From assembly GCA_017631325.1 (NCBI GenBank), contig JAGBTM010000048.1, positions 1 to 40,747 of the forward strand: a stretch of 40,747 bases of DNA, given 5' to 3'. The notes under the pieces are model-generated. The model searched no databases, had not been told where the DNA came from, and saw only the letters and a list, made by a program, of their open reading frames with translations. A program made the position numbers and the translations under genes. Below are positions 14,330 to 22,934 of this stretch, piece after piece. Position 1 is the stretch's first letter, and each line of letters starts with the position of its first letter. The DNA comes from Clostridia bacterium (GTDB lineage: Bacteria; Bacillota; Clostridia; Oscillospirales; CAG-272).

Positions 14330-17095
14330 ATGGGACTTTTCTCATCTTTGTTTAAAAGCTACAGCGAAAAGCAGATACAGAGGATTATCCCTCTCGTTGA
14401 CGCAACGGAGGCTCTCGCAGATACCTTTAAGGCTATGAGTGACGCAGAGCTTCGCGCTTATACCGATAAGCTTAAGGGCGACCTTAAGGACGGAAAGACG
14501 CTCGACGATATTCTGCCCGAGGCGTTTGCTCTCGTTAGAGAGGCAGACGAGAGAGTTCTTGGCAAACGTCCGTTCCGAGTACAGATTATGGGCGGTATAC
14601 TTCTGCACCAGGGCAGAATTGCCGAGATGAAAACGGGTGAAGGTAAAACGCTCGTTGCGACGATGCCCGCATATCTTAACGCTCTTACCGGCCGTGGCGT
14701 TCACATAGTTACGGTAAACGACTATCTTGCAAAGCGTGACAGCGACGAGATGGGCAGAGTTTACGGATTCCTCGGTCTTACGACGGGACTTATAATTCAC
14801 GGTCAGTCGGGTAAGGAAAAGCGCGAGGCCTATGGCGCCGACATCACCTACGCCACAAACAACGAGCTGGGATTCGACTATCTTCGTGACAACATGGTGG
14901 TGTACAAGGAAAATATGGTACAGCGCGGTCACAGCTTCGCCATTATCGACGAGGTTGACTCTATACTTATAGACGAGGCGAGAACTCCCCTAATTATTTC
15001 GGGTCAGAGCTCTAAATCCACCGACCTTTACGCGATGGCAGACAGACTTGTTCGTACTATGCGCCGTCACGTGATAAAGGAGGTTGACCAGAAGCAAGAC
15101 CTCGACGCATACGAGGAGGATTATATCGTTGACGAGAAGGCAAAAAGTGCCGTTCTCACTCAGCACGGTATAGCAAAGGCCGAGAAATTCTTTAATATAG
15201 AAAATCTCTCCGACCCACAGAACACCTCGATTTACCATCACGTCAACACTGCCATAAAGGCTCACGGCGTGATGAAGCACGACGTTGATTATATCGTCAA
15301 GGACGACAGCGTTATTATAGTTGACGCGTTCACAGGCCGTCTTATGCCGGGCAGACGCTACAACGACGGTCTTCACCAGGCAATAGAGGCCAAGGAGGGT
15401 GTTAAAATTCAACGCGAGTCGCGTACTATTGCGACTATAACCTTCCAGAACTACTTCCGTATGTACGGAAAGCTTTCGGGTATGACGGGTACTGCTCTGA
15501 CAGAGGACAACGAGTTCAGACAGATTTACGCGCTCGACGTAGTCGAGGTTCCCACAAACAAACCTATGGTAAGGCTTGACAGAAACGATGCGGTATACCG
15601 CACCTACAGAGGCAAGGTATGGGCCATCGTTGAGCAAATCAAGGCGTGTCGCGAAAAGGGACAGCCCGTGCTTGTAGGTACCGTTTCTATTGACAAATCC
15701 GAGGAGCTCTCGCAGGTGCTTAAGAAAAGCGGAATACCCCATACCGTCCTCAACGCAAAGCACCACGAAAAAGAGGCCGAAATCGTTGCTCAGGCAGGTA
15801 AGCTCGGCAGCGTTACCATTTCCACCAACATGGCAGGACGCGGAACCGATATTATGCTTGGCGGAAACCCCGAGTTTATGGCAAAGCGCGACCTCAGGCG
15901 CGAGGGAGTAGATGAGGGACTTATCGCTATGGCAACCAGCACCTCTCCCTCAGACGACGAGGCTGTAAATGAGGTGCGCGAAAAATACAGAGCGCTTCAC
16001 CAGAAATACAAAAAGGAAATCGAGCCCGAGGCAGCAAAGGTGCGCGAGGCAGGCGGTCTCTTTATTCTCGGTACCGAAAGACACGAGAGCCGTCGTATAG
16101 ATAATCAGCTCAGAGGTCGAAGCGGACGTCAGGGCGACCCCGGTGAATCGAAGTTCTTCCTCTCTCTTGAGGACGACCTTATGCGTCTTTTCGGCTCTGA
16201 TAGAATTGCGGGAATTTGCGCGCGTCTCGGTCTTGACGAGAAAACGCCTATCGACGCGAAGATACTCTCAGGCTCTATCGAAAACGCGCAGAAGCGTATT
16301 GAGGACAACAACTTCAACAGACGTAAGAACGTCCTCACCTACGACGACGTAATGAACCAGCAAAGAAACGTTATATACCAGCAGCGCTCCGAGGTGCTTC
16401 TCGGTGACGATATCAGCGAAAAGATTACCTCTATGATAAAGCAGTCTGTTAACGAAACCTTTGATTTCTGCTTCGGCACAGACACTCCTGAGGACTGGAA
16501 GTTCGACGAGTTTAAGAACCATTATCTCGGACTGCTTACCGATAAGAAGAATTTTGAATATACAAGCGATGAGCTTCAGTCCATAGACAAGGACGAGTGG
16601 CGTGAGGAGCTTATTTGTCGCGCGCTTGAAATTTACAGCTCCAAGGACGAGCTTTTCAAGGCGGCTGAGGGTATTCCCGACAACGCTATGCGCGAGGTCG
16701 AGAAGGTAATTCTTCTTCAGAACGTTGACAAGAAGTGGATGGACCACCTCGAAGCTATGGACGCGCTCAAGGAAACGGTAGGTCTTAACTCCTACGCACA
16801 GCGCGACCCCGTTGCAATATACAGACTTGAGGGCGCAGATATGTTCGACCAGATGGTTGACGACATCAAGGAGGACACCGTCCGTCAAATACTCGCGGTT
16901 CAGCCAAGGCCCAAGGCAACCGAGAGAGTTCAGGTAGCGAAGCCCACCTCGGAGGGCTTCGGCGGTGACAAGGCCATCGCACGCCGTCCCATTGTAAAGG
17001 CTGTTAAGATAGGCAGAAACGACCCCTGCCCCTGCGGCAGCGGTAAGAAATACAAAAAGTGCTGTGGCATAGGCTCTCCAGAGGATAAGAGCTGA
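14330..17095 (+). CDS. secA: Protein translocase ATPase subunit SecA
   Basis: SecA drives preproteins through SecYEG with ATP. The protein has 921 residues, somewhat longer than the 841 of B. subtilis SecA. Walker A TGEGKTL is at about residue 102, the DEAD-box-like [17 protein letters not shown] at about 205, the preprotein cross-linking region follows, then NBD2 motifs [11 protein letters not shown] and [21 protein letters not shown]. The scaffold region contains [14 protein letters not shown]. The C-terminus ends in the SEC-C zinc motif [13 protein letters not shown], used for SecB or ribosome contact. GAAAGGA precedes the ATG. Two membrane-protein genes follow directly (1-nt gap, then 4-nt overlap), so they are probably co-transcribed with it. 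Confidence 0.98.
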   Translation: MGLFSSLFKSYSEKQIQRIIPLVDATEALADTFKAMSDAELRAYTDKLKGDLKDGKTLDDILPEAFALVREADERVLGKRPFRVQIMGGILLHQGRIAEMKTGEGKTLVATMPAYLNALTGRGVHIVTVNDYLAKRDSDEMGRVYGFLGLTTGLIIHGQSGKEKREAYGADITYATNNELGFDYLRDNMVVYKENMVQRGHSFAIIDEVDSILIDEARTPLIISGQSSKSTDLYAMADRLVRTMRRHVIKEVDQKQDLDAYEEDYIVDEKAKSAVLTQHGIAKAEKFFNIENLSDPQNTSIYHHVNTAIKAHGVMKHDVDYIVKDDSVIIVDAFTGRLMPGRRYNDGLHQAIEAKEGVKIQRESRTIATITFQNYFRMYGKLSGMTGTALTEDNEFRQIYALDVVEVPTNKPMVRLDRNDAVYRTYRGKVWAIVEQIKACREKGQPVLVGTVSIDKSEELSQVLKKSGIPHTVLNAKHHEKEAEIVAQAGKLGSVTISTNMAGRGTDIMLGGNPEFMAKRDLRREGVDEGLIAMATSTSPSDDEAVNEVREKYRALHQKYKKEIEPEAAKVREAGGLFILGTERHESRRIDNQLRGRSGRQGDPGESKFFLSLEDDLMRLFGSDRIAGICARLGLDEKTPIDAKILSGSIENAQKRIEDNNFNRRKNVLTYDDVMNQQRNVIYQQRSEVLLGDDISEKITSMIKQSVNETFDFCFGTDTPEDWKFDEFKNHYLGLLTDKKNFEYTSDELQSIDKDEWREELICRALEIYSSKDELFKAAEGIPDNAMREVEKVILLQNVDKKWMDHLEAMDALKETVGLNSYAQRDPVAIYRLEGADMFDQMVDDIKEDTVRQILAVQPRPKATERVQVAKPTSEGFGGDKAIARRPIVKAVKIGRNDPCPCGSGKKYKKCCGIGSPEDKS

Positions 17096-17096
17096 T

Positions 17097-17804
17097 ATGG
17101 GCTTCGGTACACTGTTTTTCGGATATTTTCTGCTTCTTAATATTGCCTATTACAGCTTTACGGACGCTATTGCGGCGCTCGTTATGCTCTATGCATTTTA
17201 TAAGCTGAAATTCATAAACAAAAATTTTAAATACGCCGCAATATCTGCAGCGGTATTTTCAGCTTTCGGTCTTTACGAGCTGTTTTTGGGATTTTCCGAT
17301 ATGTTCTTTGGGCTAAGCTATCCCGACACGCTTTATTCCGTGTCGGCTATGGTGCGCTCGCTTATAATTTGTATAGTCAGCGCGTTTATGCTTATGGGTA
17401 TAAGAGACGTTTCGGCTGAGGTAGGGCTTTCGAAAACTAAAATCAAAGCAAATTATCTATCCTACGTTACGGTAGGCGTCTATGCGCTTAACGTTGTGCT
17501 TGAAATGTCCGAGCTTGGAAGCTGGCTTGCGCCTACTCTTCTCGCTACCCTTATGCTCGTATCCTTTGTGGCAACCCCCGTGCTCGTCATAGTTAATCTC
17601 ACCGTGTTATTCAGCTGCTACGCTAAAATCTGCATGCCAAACGAAGAGCAAAGGCGCGAGGTTGAGAAAAAATCAAAGCTCGAGTTCGTTAATAAATTTC
17701 GCGAGCACCAAAAGGAAAAACAGCGCGAATACGCTGAATACAAAATTGAAAAAATGAAGAAAAAGGCAAATAAACCCAAGCAGAATTACAAGGATAAAAA
17801 ATGA
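17097..17804 (+). CDS. Membrane protein of unknown function, coupled to secA
   Basis: The 235-residue protein has roughly six hydrophobic segments in the first 190 residues and a highly charged cytoplasmic tail (about 195-235) of Lys, Glu and Arg ending KPKQNYKDKK, predicted helical. The ATG lies 1 nt after the secA stop, so coupling is likely. Its N-terminal block, SFTDAIAALVMLYAFYKLKF followed by an alternating aromatic/hydrophobic helix, resembles the start of the next gene's product (LFDILPDFVSCFIIAHYLDY). The family is not recognised. Association with SecA is suggested by gene order only. Confidence 0.75.
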   Translation: MGFGTLFFGYFLLLNIAYYSFTDAIAALVMLYAFYKLKFINKNFKYAAISAAVFSAFGLYELFLGFSDMFFGLSYPDTLYSVSAMVRSLIICIVSAFMLMGIRDVSAEVGLSKTKIKANYLSYVTVGVYALNVVLEMSELGSWLAPTLLATLMLVSFVATPVLVIVNLTVLFSCYAKICMPNEEQRREVEKKSKLEFVNKFREHQKEKQREYAEYKIEKMKKKANKPKQNYKDKK

Positions 17805-19261
17805 AGGACTTATCAATAATTAACCGCCGCCCTCGTGTAAGAGCGTGGCTTATAACGGTTGCAATAGTATTTTTGTGTAATCCTACGGTCAGGCTGTTTG
17901 ATATTCTCCCTGACTTCGTGTCCTGCTTTATTATAGCTCATTATCTCGATTATCCCGCTGAAAGAGCGCCCTTTTTCAAGGAAGCAAGAAGCGCTTTTAT
18001 GAAGCTTGGCGTCGTATCTCTTTTCCGCATACCCGCCTTCTTCGTTTCGATACAAGCGCGTTCGGGCAATGCCGCGGACTACGATACCTCAGCTTTATTA
18101 ACCTTTGTTTTTGCGGTAATTGAGGGAATATATCTTATAGGCGCATTGGCAAATCTTTTTGCGGCCTTCTTTTATCTCGGCGAGCGCTCCGACGCATCGT
18201 CCTTGATTTCGCGCTTCAAGGTTGGGACTAAGTCTAGAGGTATCTCACCAGACGCTCTGCGCTCCTATTCGGTTTTTGCCGTGATATTCAAGCTTGCCGC
18301 GTGGTCGCTGCCAGAATTTCTGCTTCTTACAGAGGGAGTGGATTTGGGTGCTTACTCGCAGGTGATACGGCCGTCGGCTCTTTACCCGTTTGCGATACTT
18401 CTTTCGGTTATTTCGAGCTTTTTCGTGATGCTGATTTTAGGACGGAGATTTTATTTTTATATTTCTGCTATACGCACCGAGGGTAAATTTTTCTCGGCTG
18501 TGGATTTGCTCATTACCGAAGAGATGAAGCCTGCGCTCACGGCAAAGCTGACTAAAAAGGATATTAACTCGGCATTTTCCATTATTACGGCTTCTACGTT
18601 TTTCAGCGTGATTTTGAGGTTTGATAATCTCAGGGAAATTAACCTTATTCCATTCGGTCTTACAGGCGTTCTGATTATTTTCGCCCTGATAAAGCTCGGA
18701 CGGCACTCTCACACACCGCGTATTACCATTTTTCTTGGCGCTTTTTTCACTGTTTCAGCCGTTATATCTCACGTATATGAGAGTGTCTTTCTCGACACCT
18801 ACTCATACGAGATGCTCGTAAAAAACAAGCTGGCGCGGGCAGAATATATCCCCGTTATAATAAGCTGCGCTGTGAGTTGCCTTTTGTTCGTTATTTTCGT
18901 TATATCCCTTGGCGTTTTTCTCAAAAAGCTTTCTGATATTCATACCGGCTTTGAGATTAACGGTGAGCTTGATAAAAAGTACATGGCGTCTCACCGTCGT
19001 TCTATGGGAAGAAAGATAGCCCTCTTCTCCGTATCAGCGGCACTCGTGCCGATTATAAGGCTCTTAGACACCTTGTTCAGATACTTCCCAAATCTTAAGA
19101 TAGTATCGGTTGAGGACGGCTTCGGAAACGTTACATTCAGCCTTGTTCCGTGGTTTGGAGTGGCAGTTTTCCTCTCCTCCGTTCTGTTTTTTGGCGTATC
19201 CTTTTATCTAGGCTCGGTCTTTAAGGAAGCGCTCGAGCTGAAATACAGCGAGGATTTATAA
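17801..19261 (+). CDS. Large multi-pass membrane protein of unknown function
   Basis: The 486-residue protein has about nine to eleven hydrophobic segments. It overlaps the previous gene by 4 nt (ATGA), a strong sign of translational coupling. The N-terminal block RLFDILPDFVSCFIIAHYLDY and a central block NLIPFGLTGVLIIFALIKLG share an Asp/Asn-x-(I/L)-P-x-(F/G) turn followed by a hydrophobic helix and a basic/aromatic stretch, suggesting an internally repeated membrane module. No catalytic or transport motif is recognised. A short perfect palindrome, TTAAAAAACGTTTTTTAA at 19267-19284, follows the stop and may act as a weak terminator before the next promoter. Confidence 0.75.
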   Translation: MKDLSIINRRPRVRAWLITVAIVFLCNPTVRLFDILPDFVSCFIIAHYLDYPAERAPFFKEARSAFMKLGVVSLFRIPAFFVSIQARSGNAADYDTSALLTFVFAVIEGIYLIGALANLFAAFFYLGERSDASSLISRFKVGTKSRGISPDALRSYSVFAVIFKLAAWSLPEFLLLTEGVDLGAYSQVIRPSALYPFAILLSVISSFFVMLILGRRFYFYISAIRTEGKFFSAVDLLITEEMKPALTAKLTKKDINSAFSIITASTFFSVILRFDNLREINLIPFGLTGVLIIFALIKLGRHSHTPRITIFLGAFFTVSAVISHVYESVFLDTYSYEMLVKNKLARAEYIPVIISCAVSCLLFVIFVISLGVFLKKLSDIHTGFEINGELDKKYMASHRRSMGRKIALFSVSAALVPIIRLLDTLFRYFPNLKIVSVEDGFGNVTFSLVPWFGVAVFLSSVLFFGVSFYLGSVFKEALELKYSEDL

Positions 19262-19286
19262 TTTTTTTAAAAAACGTTTTTTAATA

Positions 19287-19315
19287 TTGACATTTTATGC
19301 GCAGAAGCGTATAAT
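19287..19315 (+). promoter_or_regulatory. Sigma-A promoter of the MATE gene
   Basis: TTGACA (19287-19292), a 17-bp spacer and TATAAT (19310-19315), a full consensus promoter. The leader to the ATG is about 70 nt. Confidence 0.9.
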
Positions 19316-19334
19316 TGTGGTAAGTTATTGTTTG

Positions 19335-19352
19335 GCGTGGCAAATTCCACGC
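19335..19352 (+). other. Leader hairpin of the MATE mRNA
   Basis: GCGTGG and CCACGC form a perfect 6-bp stem with a 6-nt loop in the 5' leader. No riboswitch class is recognised. The stem sequence is the same as one of the modules in the cluster after argF (6727-6741), with arms in opposite order. Confidence 0.5.
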
Positions 19353-19389
19353 ATCGCGTTGCAAAACGTCTTTTAACAGGTAAATTAAA

Positions 19390-20814
19390 ATGATTAAAAC
19401 AAGCTCAAAAATCACTGAGGGGCCGATTTTTAAAAATCTGTTCCTCTTTACAGTACCGATTATGCTAACGGGACTTTTGCAGGTCCTGTACAATATGGCC
19501 GACAACATCGTGGTTGGCAAATTTTCGGGTGACCCGTTGGCTCTGGCCGCGGTAGGCTCCACAACCGCTCTTACCGCCCTGTTCGTCAACTCGCTTCTTA
19601 ATATCGCAACGGGAAGCGGTGTTATTATTGCTCAGGCGTACGGCGCGAGGGACAGTCAGCGTACCTCACGCTCTATCCACACCTCTCTCACCTTTGCGCT
19701 GATAGCAGGCGTGTTACTCGGTGCTATTGCATTTGCGTTTACCGACCCGCTGCTCGCTCTTCTTGGCACTAAGGAGGAGGTTTTCAGCCGCGCCGCTCTT
19801 TATTTCAGAATTATATGCATTGGCGTTCCCGCTATCACTATCTATAATTTCGGTGCGGCAATACTCCGCTCCACAGGCAACTCCAAGACACCGCTTTATA
19901 TTCTTGCGGCATCGGGACTTCTAAACGTTCTTCTTAACCTGTTTTTCGTAATAGTTTGCGGTATGACAGTTGACGGTGTTGCTCTCGCTACTATAATCTC
20001 ACAGTATCTGTCGGCGGCAGCCGTCATTCTCATTCTCATTCGCTCGGAAGAGGATTCCACCAAATTCGTGCCTAAGAAGATGCGCATTGACGGTGCAATT
20101 CTCAAAAGAATGCTAGCTATCGGTATTCCCGCGGCGCTTCAGTCTGCGATGTTCAGCATGTCGAATATGATTCTCACCGGCGCGACGAACACGCTCACTG
20201 CCGAGCAGGTTTCGGCGAAGACCATCGCATTCAACGTGGACGCTCTGCTATACACGGTTATGAACAGCTTCTCAAGCGGCACTATGACGTTCGTAGGCCA
20301 AAACTACGGCGCAAAAAATTACCCAAGAGTTAAGAGGTCTATCCTCTGCTCCATAATTCAGGTTAATGTCGTAGGAATTCTACTTGGACAGCTTCTCACC
20401 TTATTCAACAGTCAAATCGTTAATATGTACCTTGACCCTATGGACCCTGCGGCACCGATTGTGGCAGAGTACGCAATGGAGCTGTCAGCATTTATTCTTT
20501 CCTGCTATTTCCTGTGTGGCGTCATGGAATCGTTGACCGCAGCCTGCCGAAGTCTCGGAAACGCTCTTCTACCTATGATTTCGTCAATTATAGGCACCTG
20601 TCTTCTCAGGTCGCTCTGGGCAATTTTCATTTTCCCTATCCCCGAGTTCAACACTCTCGTAGGCCTGTTCATCTGCTATCCCGTCTCGTGGATTTTCGTT
20701 ATCGTGTGTCTTGTAGTCATACTCATCTTTGCCATGCGCAAGGTGAAAAAGGAGCTGACGTCCAACTGTGACACAGCCTTACAAAACAACTGTGAGCAGA
20801 CGGTTGAAGCCTGA
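19390..20814 (+). CDS. MATE-family multidrug/cation antiporter
   Basis: The 474-residue protein has the twelve-helix MATE layout in two related halves: GPIFKNLFLFTVPIMLTGLLQVLYNMADNIVVGKFSG at the N-terminus, and a matching LKRMLAIGIPAALQSAMFSMSN about 235 residues later. The family exports drugs or metabolites in exchange for Na+ or H+; the branch (DinF/NorM-like Clostridial type) and substrate cannot be settled by reading. The gene has its own consensus promoter and a strong downstream terminator, so it is monocistronic. The ribosome binding site is weak (CAGG about 10 nt upstream), and the leader carries a small hairpin. Confidence 0.93.
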   Translation: MIKTSSKITEGPIFKNLFLFTVPIMLTGLLQVLYNMADNIVVGKFSGDPLALAAVGSTTALTALFVNSLLNIATGSGVIIAQAYGARDSQRTSRSIHTSLTFALIAGVLLGAIAFAFTDPLLALLGTKEEVFSRAALYFRIICIGVPAITIYNFGAAILRSTGNSKTPLYILAASGLLNVLLNLFFVIVCGMTVDGVALATIISQYLSAAAVILILIRSEEDSTKFVPKKMRIDGAILKRMLAIGIPAALQSAMFSMSNMILTGATNTLTAEQVSAKTIAFNVDALLYTVMNSFSSGTMTFVGQNYGAKNYPRVKRSILCSIIQVNVVGILLGQLLTLFNSQIVNMYLDPMDPAAPIVAEYAMELSAFILSCYFLCGVMESLTAACRSLGNALLPMISSIIGTCLLRSLWAIFIFPIPEFNTLVGLFICYPVSWIFVIVCLVVILIFAMRKVKKELTSNCDTALQNNCEQTVEA

Positions 20815-20925
20815 ATCCGAATGCGAGTCGGATACCGAAGAATTTCCGATAATGTATATAGGAAGAATATAAAACCAACCGCAAAACAATAAAAAATAAA
20901 AAGCCATTTAAAAGCTAGAAATAGC

Positions 20926-20967
20926 AAAAAGAGGCGCGAAGAATTTTGGTTCTTCGCGCCTCTTTTA
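20926..20967. terminator. Bidirectional terminator
   Basis: AAAAAGAGGCGCGAAGAA pairs with TTCTTCGCGCCTCTTTT around a 6-nt loop, with T runs on both strands. It serves the MATE gene on plus and the alginate-lyase-family gene on minus. The stretch 20968-21108 between it and that gene holds nothing that I recognise. Confidence 0.92.
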
Positions 20968-21108
20968 TTAACCGTTTAGCACGCGCCGTCTCTACGCTCG
21001 GCCCTAAATAGTACGTATGTTTATATAATGTACTCGCTCTAGAAAGTTTATGAAAAAATTGAAAGGTCGTGAGGGGCGCATGGAAAAGTCGATGATAGCA
21101 AAAAATAC

Positions 21109-22233
21109 TCAAACTATCGGTTTTATGCGCCAGTCCATAGTGTCGGTAAGCTCTTCCTTAACTATCTCGGCGAACGGAGAGGCGGGATAAAGCTCGGCAA
21201 TTCTCGCAACGTGCATCACGGCTCCGTCGATACCAGGATCACCGCTGATTTCCTGATATGCGAACCTGTCAAAATGCTTGCAGCTCTGATAAAGGTACTC
21301 AGTCGCGCGCGCGATAAGGCACTCACCGTCCTCGAAATTATCCCAATACGGTGCTTCTATATTATTTAGGCGAGCCATATTTCCAAGAAGGAAAAGGCCG
21401 TCGAGATTCATTGAGGAATAGCTTATTGCGCGAGTTCGCTTCAACTCGTGCGGTTGCGCACCGTCGGGCATAATATTCGTTAATACTCGTCTATCGTAGG
21501 CCATAGCAAGCGTTCTTGCGGCGAGGGTTGGACGGTCGCAGAATAGCGCCGCTGCGGATATCTGGACGTCGTACCACGTACCGTGGTTGTTCGGCTGAAT
21601 GTCCTCGTCGATACCGATTTCACTCGTGAGCATCCAATCTGTAAAATCAGAGTACCACGCCTTAGTCCTCGTGAGCGTATCCTCGTCTATCTTACCGATA
21701 AACTCAAGTAGTCGAATAGCGTTAAAGAGCATATAGGAGTATTTCGTATCAATAAGTCCTATAGAGCGCCCTAGACAGTAGCCGGGGATAGCCTGGCCGT
21801 ATTCGAGATGAGGTGTCATATAGGTTTCGGGCTCTATGTGCCAATCACGTATCATCTTGACGGCTTTTTTAGCAAAGCGGGCATCGTCATAATAATAAGC
21901 GGCAAGAGAAAGGTGAAAAATTCTTGTGACCATTTCTTGATACGTAACGCTGTCGCGAGTTTCGGGATTTATCTCACCGTCACGGCGCACGTACGGCAGG
22001 CCGTCGGAAGTATCGGGATTCGGCCACCAATACGGCCCCATAGAAGTATAGTCGTGCTCGTTGCCCGATGGGGCTCTGAGTTTCCTGTCTACGACGGACA
22101 TTCGCGGAGCTTCCAAAAACTCCTCTGCGCGTCTTTTGAACCCACTTTGAATACTCCCCTCTGAATTTGCGAATTTCTTCAGCTTCGGAAGACGGCTTCC
22201 GTCAAAGGTAATAAGGCTTGGATAATTACTCAT
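21109..22233 (-). CDS. Alginate-lyase-family (PF05426-type) protein
   Basis: The 374-residue protein is an all-helical toroid-type domain of the alginate lyase family: YTSMGPYWWPNP near residue 65, then a long helical core with NNHGTWYDVQISAAALF, where the Asn-His pair is typical of the active site, and a conserved RTRAISYSSMNLDGL block. Members cleave uronic-acid polysaccharides by beta-elimination. No signal peptide is visible, so it is probably cytoplasmic and acts on imported oligosaccharides. The start at 22233 is chosen because AAGGAG precedes that ATG by 6 nt; an in-frame TTG at 22260 is not used. No transporter or other carbohydrate gene adjoins it, so the exact substrate is open. Confidence 0.85.
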   Translation of the reverse strand: MSNYPSLITFDGSRLPKLKKFANSEGSIQSGFKRRAEEFLEAPRMSVVDRKLRAPSGNEHDYTSMGPYWWPNPDTSDGLPYVRRDGEINPETRDSVTYQEMVTRIFHLSLAAYYYDDARFAKKAVKMIRDWHIEPETYMTPHLEYGQAIPGYCLGRSIGLIDTKYSYMLFNAIRLLEFIGKIDEDTLTRTKAWYSDFTDWMLTSEIGIDEDIQPNNHGTWYDVQISAAALFCDRPTLAARTLAMAYDRRVLTNIMPDGAQPHELKRTRAISYSSMNLDGLFLLGNMARLNNIEAPYWDNFEDGECLIARATEYLYQSCKHFDRFAYQEISGDPGIDGAVMHVARIAELYPASPFAEIVKEELTDTMDWRIKPIV

Positions 22234-22279
22234 TTGCCACTCCTTTATTCTACTCAACAAATCGTTTTATCTTTCTTCT

Positions 22280-22308
22280 ATTATGGTAAAAAGTTTGCTT
22301 TTTGTCAA
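22280..22308 (-). promoter_or_regulatory. Promoter of the alginate-lyase-family gene
   Basis: On the minus strand, -35 TTGACA (22308-22303), a 17-bp spacer and -10 CATAAT (22285-22280) precede the ATG by about 46 nt. Confidence 0.85.
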
Positions 22309-22351
22309 TAGGTTTCGGTGATTTTAAATAAAAAAGCAATATTTTAAAAGG

Positions 22352-22390
22352 AAAATGCAACGTTTCGAAAAAAATGCAACATTTTGGAAA
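22352..22390. repeat. Two-copy direct repeat upstream of the promoter
   Basis: AAAATGCAAC occurs at 22352-22361 and 22371-22380, each followed by a short T-rich stretch and GAAA. Copies are 19 bp apart, about two helical turns, 44 bp and more upstream of the -35 on the minus strand, so an activator-type operator is possible but unproven. Confidence 0.45.
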
Positions 22391-22444
22391 ACAGCGCTAA
22401 AGAGGCGCGAGATTCATCAAGGCTGGTTTAAGATAGTATAAAAA

Positions 22445-22480
22445 CAAAAAAGGATTTGGCAAAAGCCAAATCCTTTTTTG
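22445..22480. terminator. Terminator of the zinc-ribbon gene, T run on both strands
   Basis: AAAAAAGGATTTGGC and GCCAAATCCTTTTTT form a perfect stem with a 4-nt loop. It lies 64 nt downstream of the stop of the minus-strand zinc-ribbon gene. The 22309-22543 interval holds this, the direct repeat and no gene. Confidence 0.92.
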
Positions 22481-22543
22481 TTTGTGCGCGTACAAGAATA
22501 TGTAACGCACATGGTTAGGTAGACTGTGTCCGAGTGCAAGCTA

Positions 22544-22828
22544 TTATTCTGCGCTTGCTGCCTTCTTAGCTGCGAAGCACTCGCTGCAGAAAACAGCTTT
22601 ACCTTCGGTGGGCTTGAAGGGCACCTGGCACTCCTTGCCGCACTCTACGCAGACTGCATCGAACATTTCTCTAGCACTCTTCTGCGCGTTCTTCTTCGCG
22701 GCACGGCACTCCTTGCATCTGGAGGGCTTGTTCTCAAAGCCTCTCTGTGCATAGAACTCCTGCTCACCTGCGGTGAACACGAATTCATTGCCACAATCTC
22801 TGCACTTCAATGTCTCGTCCTGGTACAT
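22544..22828 (-). CDS. Small zinc-ribbon protein
   Basis: The 94-residue soluble protein has two Cys4 modules. The first, CRDCGNEFVFTAGEQEFYAQRG followed by CKEC (about residues 9-41), matches the 'probable zinc-ribbon' (zf-trcl) family. The second, CVECGKECQVPFKPTEGKAVFC followed by SEC (about 60-83), matches the CxxCx(n)CxxC domain. The rest is Ala/Lys-rich. The family is common in Clostridia and has no established function; nucleic-acid or ribosome binding is a guess from the basic zinc-ribbon character. GGGAGAG lies upstream of the start. It follows the sigma-H-like gene and the tRNA-like sequence on the same strand and has a strong terminator of its own. Confidence 0.85.
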   Translation of the reverse strand: MYQDETLKCRDCGNEFVFTAGEQEFYAQRGFENKPSRCKECRAAKKNAQKSAREMFDAVCVECGKECQVPFKPTEGKAVFCSECFAAKKAASAE

Positions 22829-22861
22829 GTTTGTTTCTCTCCCTTAATAGGTATAAATATT

Positions 22862-22928
22862 TGCCCCGAGACGGATTCCAACCGACGCCTTTGTATAACC
22901 AACGCTCTCCCTTAAGCTACCTTGGGCA
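22862..22928 (-). pseudogene. Degenerate tRNA-like sequence
   Basis: The 67-nt stretch begins 7 nt after the sigma-factor stop codon. It has a recognisable D-arm region (TAGCTTAAGGGAGAGC, with GCTT pairing to GAGC) and a T-arm region (GTCGG-TTGGAAT-CCGTC, one mismatch in the stem), and its ends pair as TGCCC/GGGCA. It departs from a working tRNA in several ways: the last acceptor pairs do not form, the T-loop has G where C56 is expected, only 17 nt lie between D-arm and T-arm so no anticodon arm folds, and there is no CCA. It is therefore read as a tRNA remnant or tRNA-like element, not a functional tRNA. Confidence 0.45.
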
Positions 22929-22934
22929 TAATAA

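Noticed and set aside
22862..22928. Functional tRNA gene
   Set aside because: No anticodon arm can be folded, acceptor pairing is incomplete, C56 is replaced by G and CCA is absent; kept only as a tRNA-like remnant.
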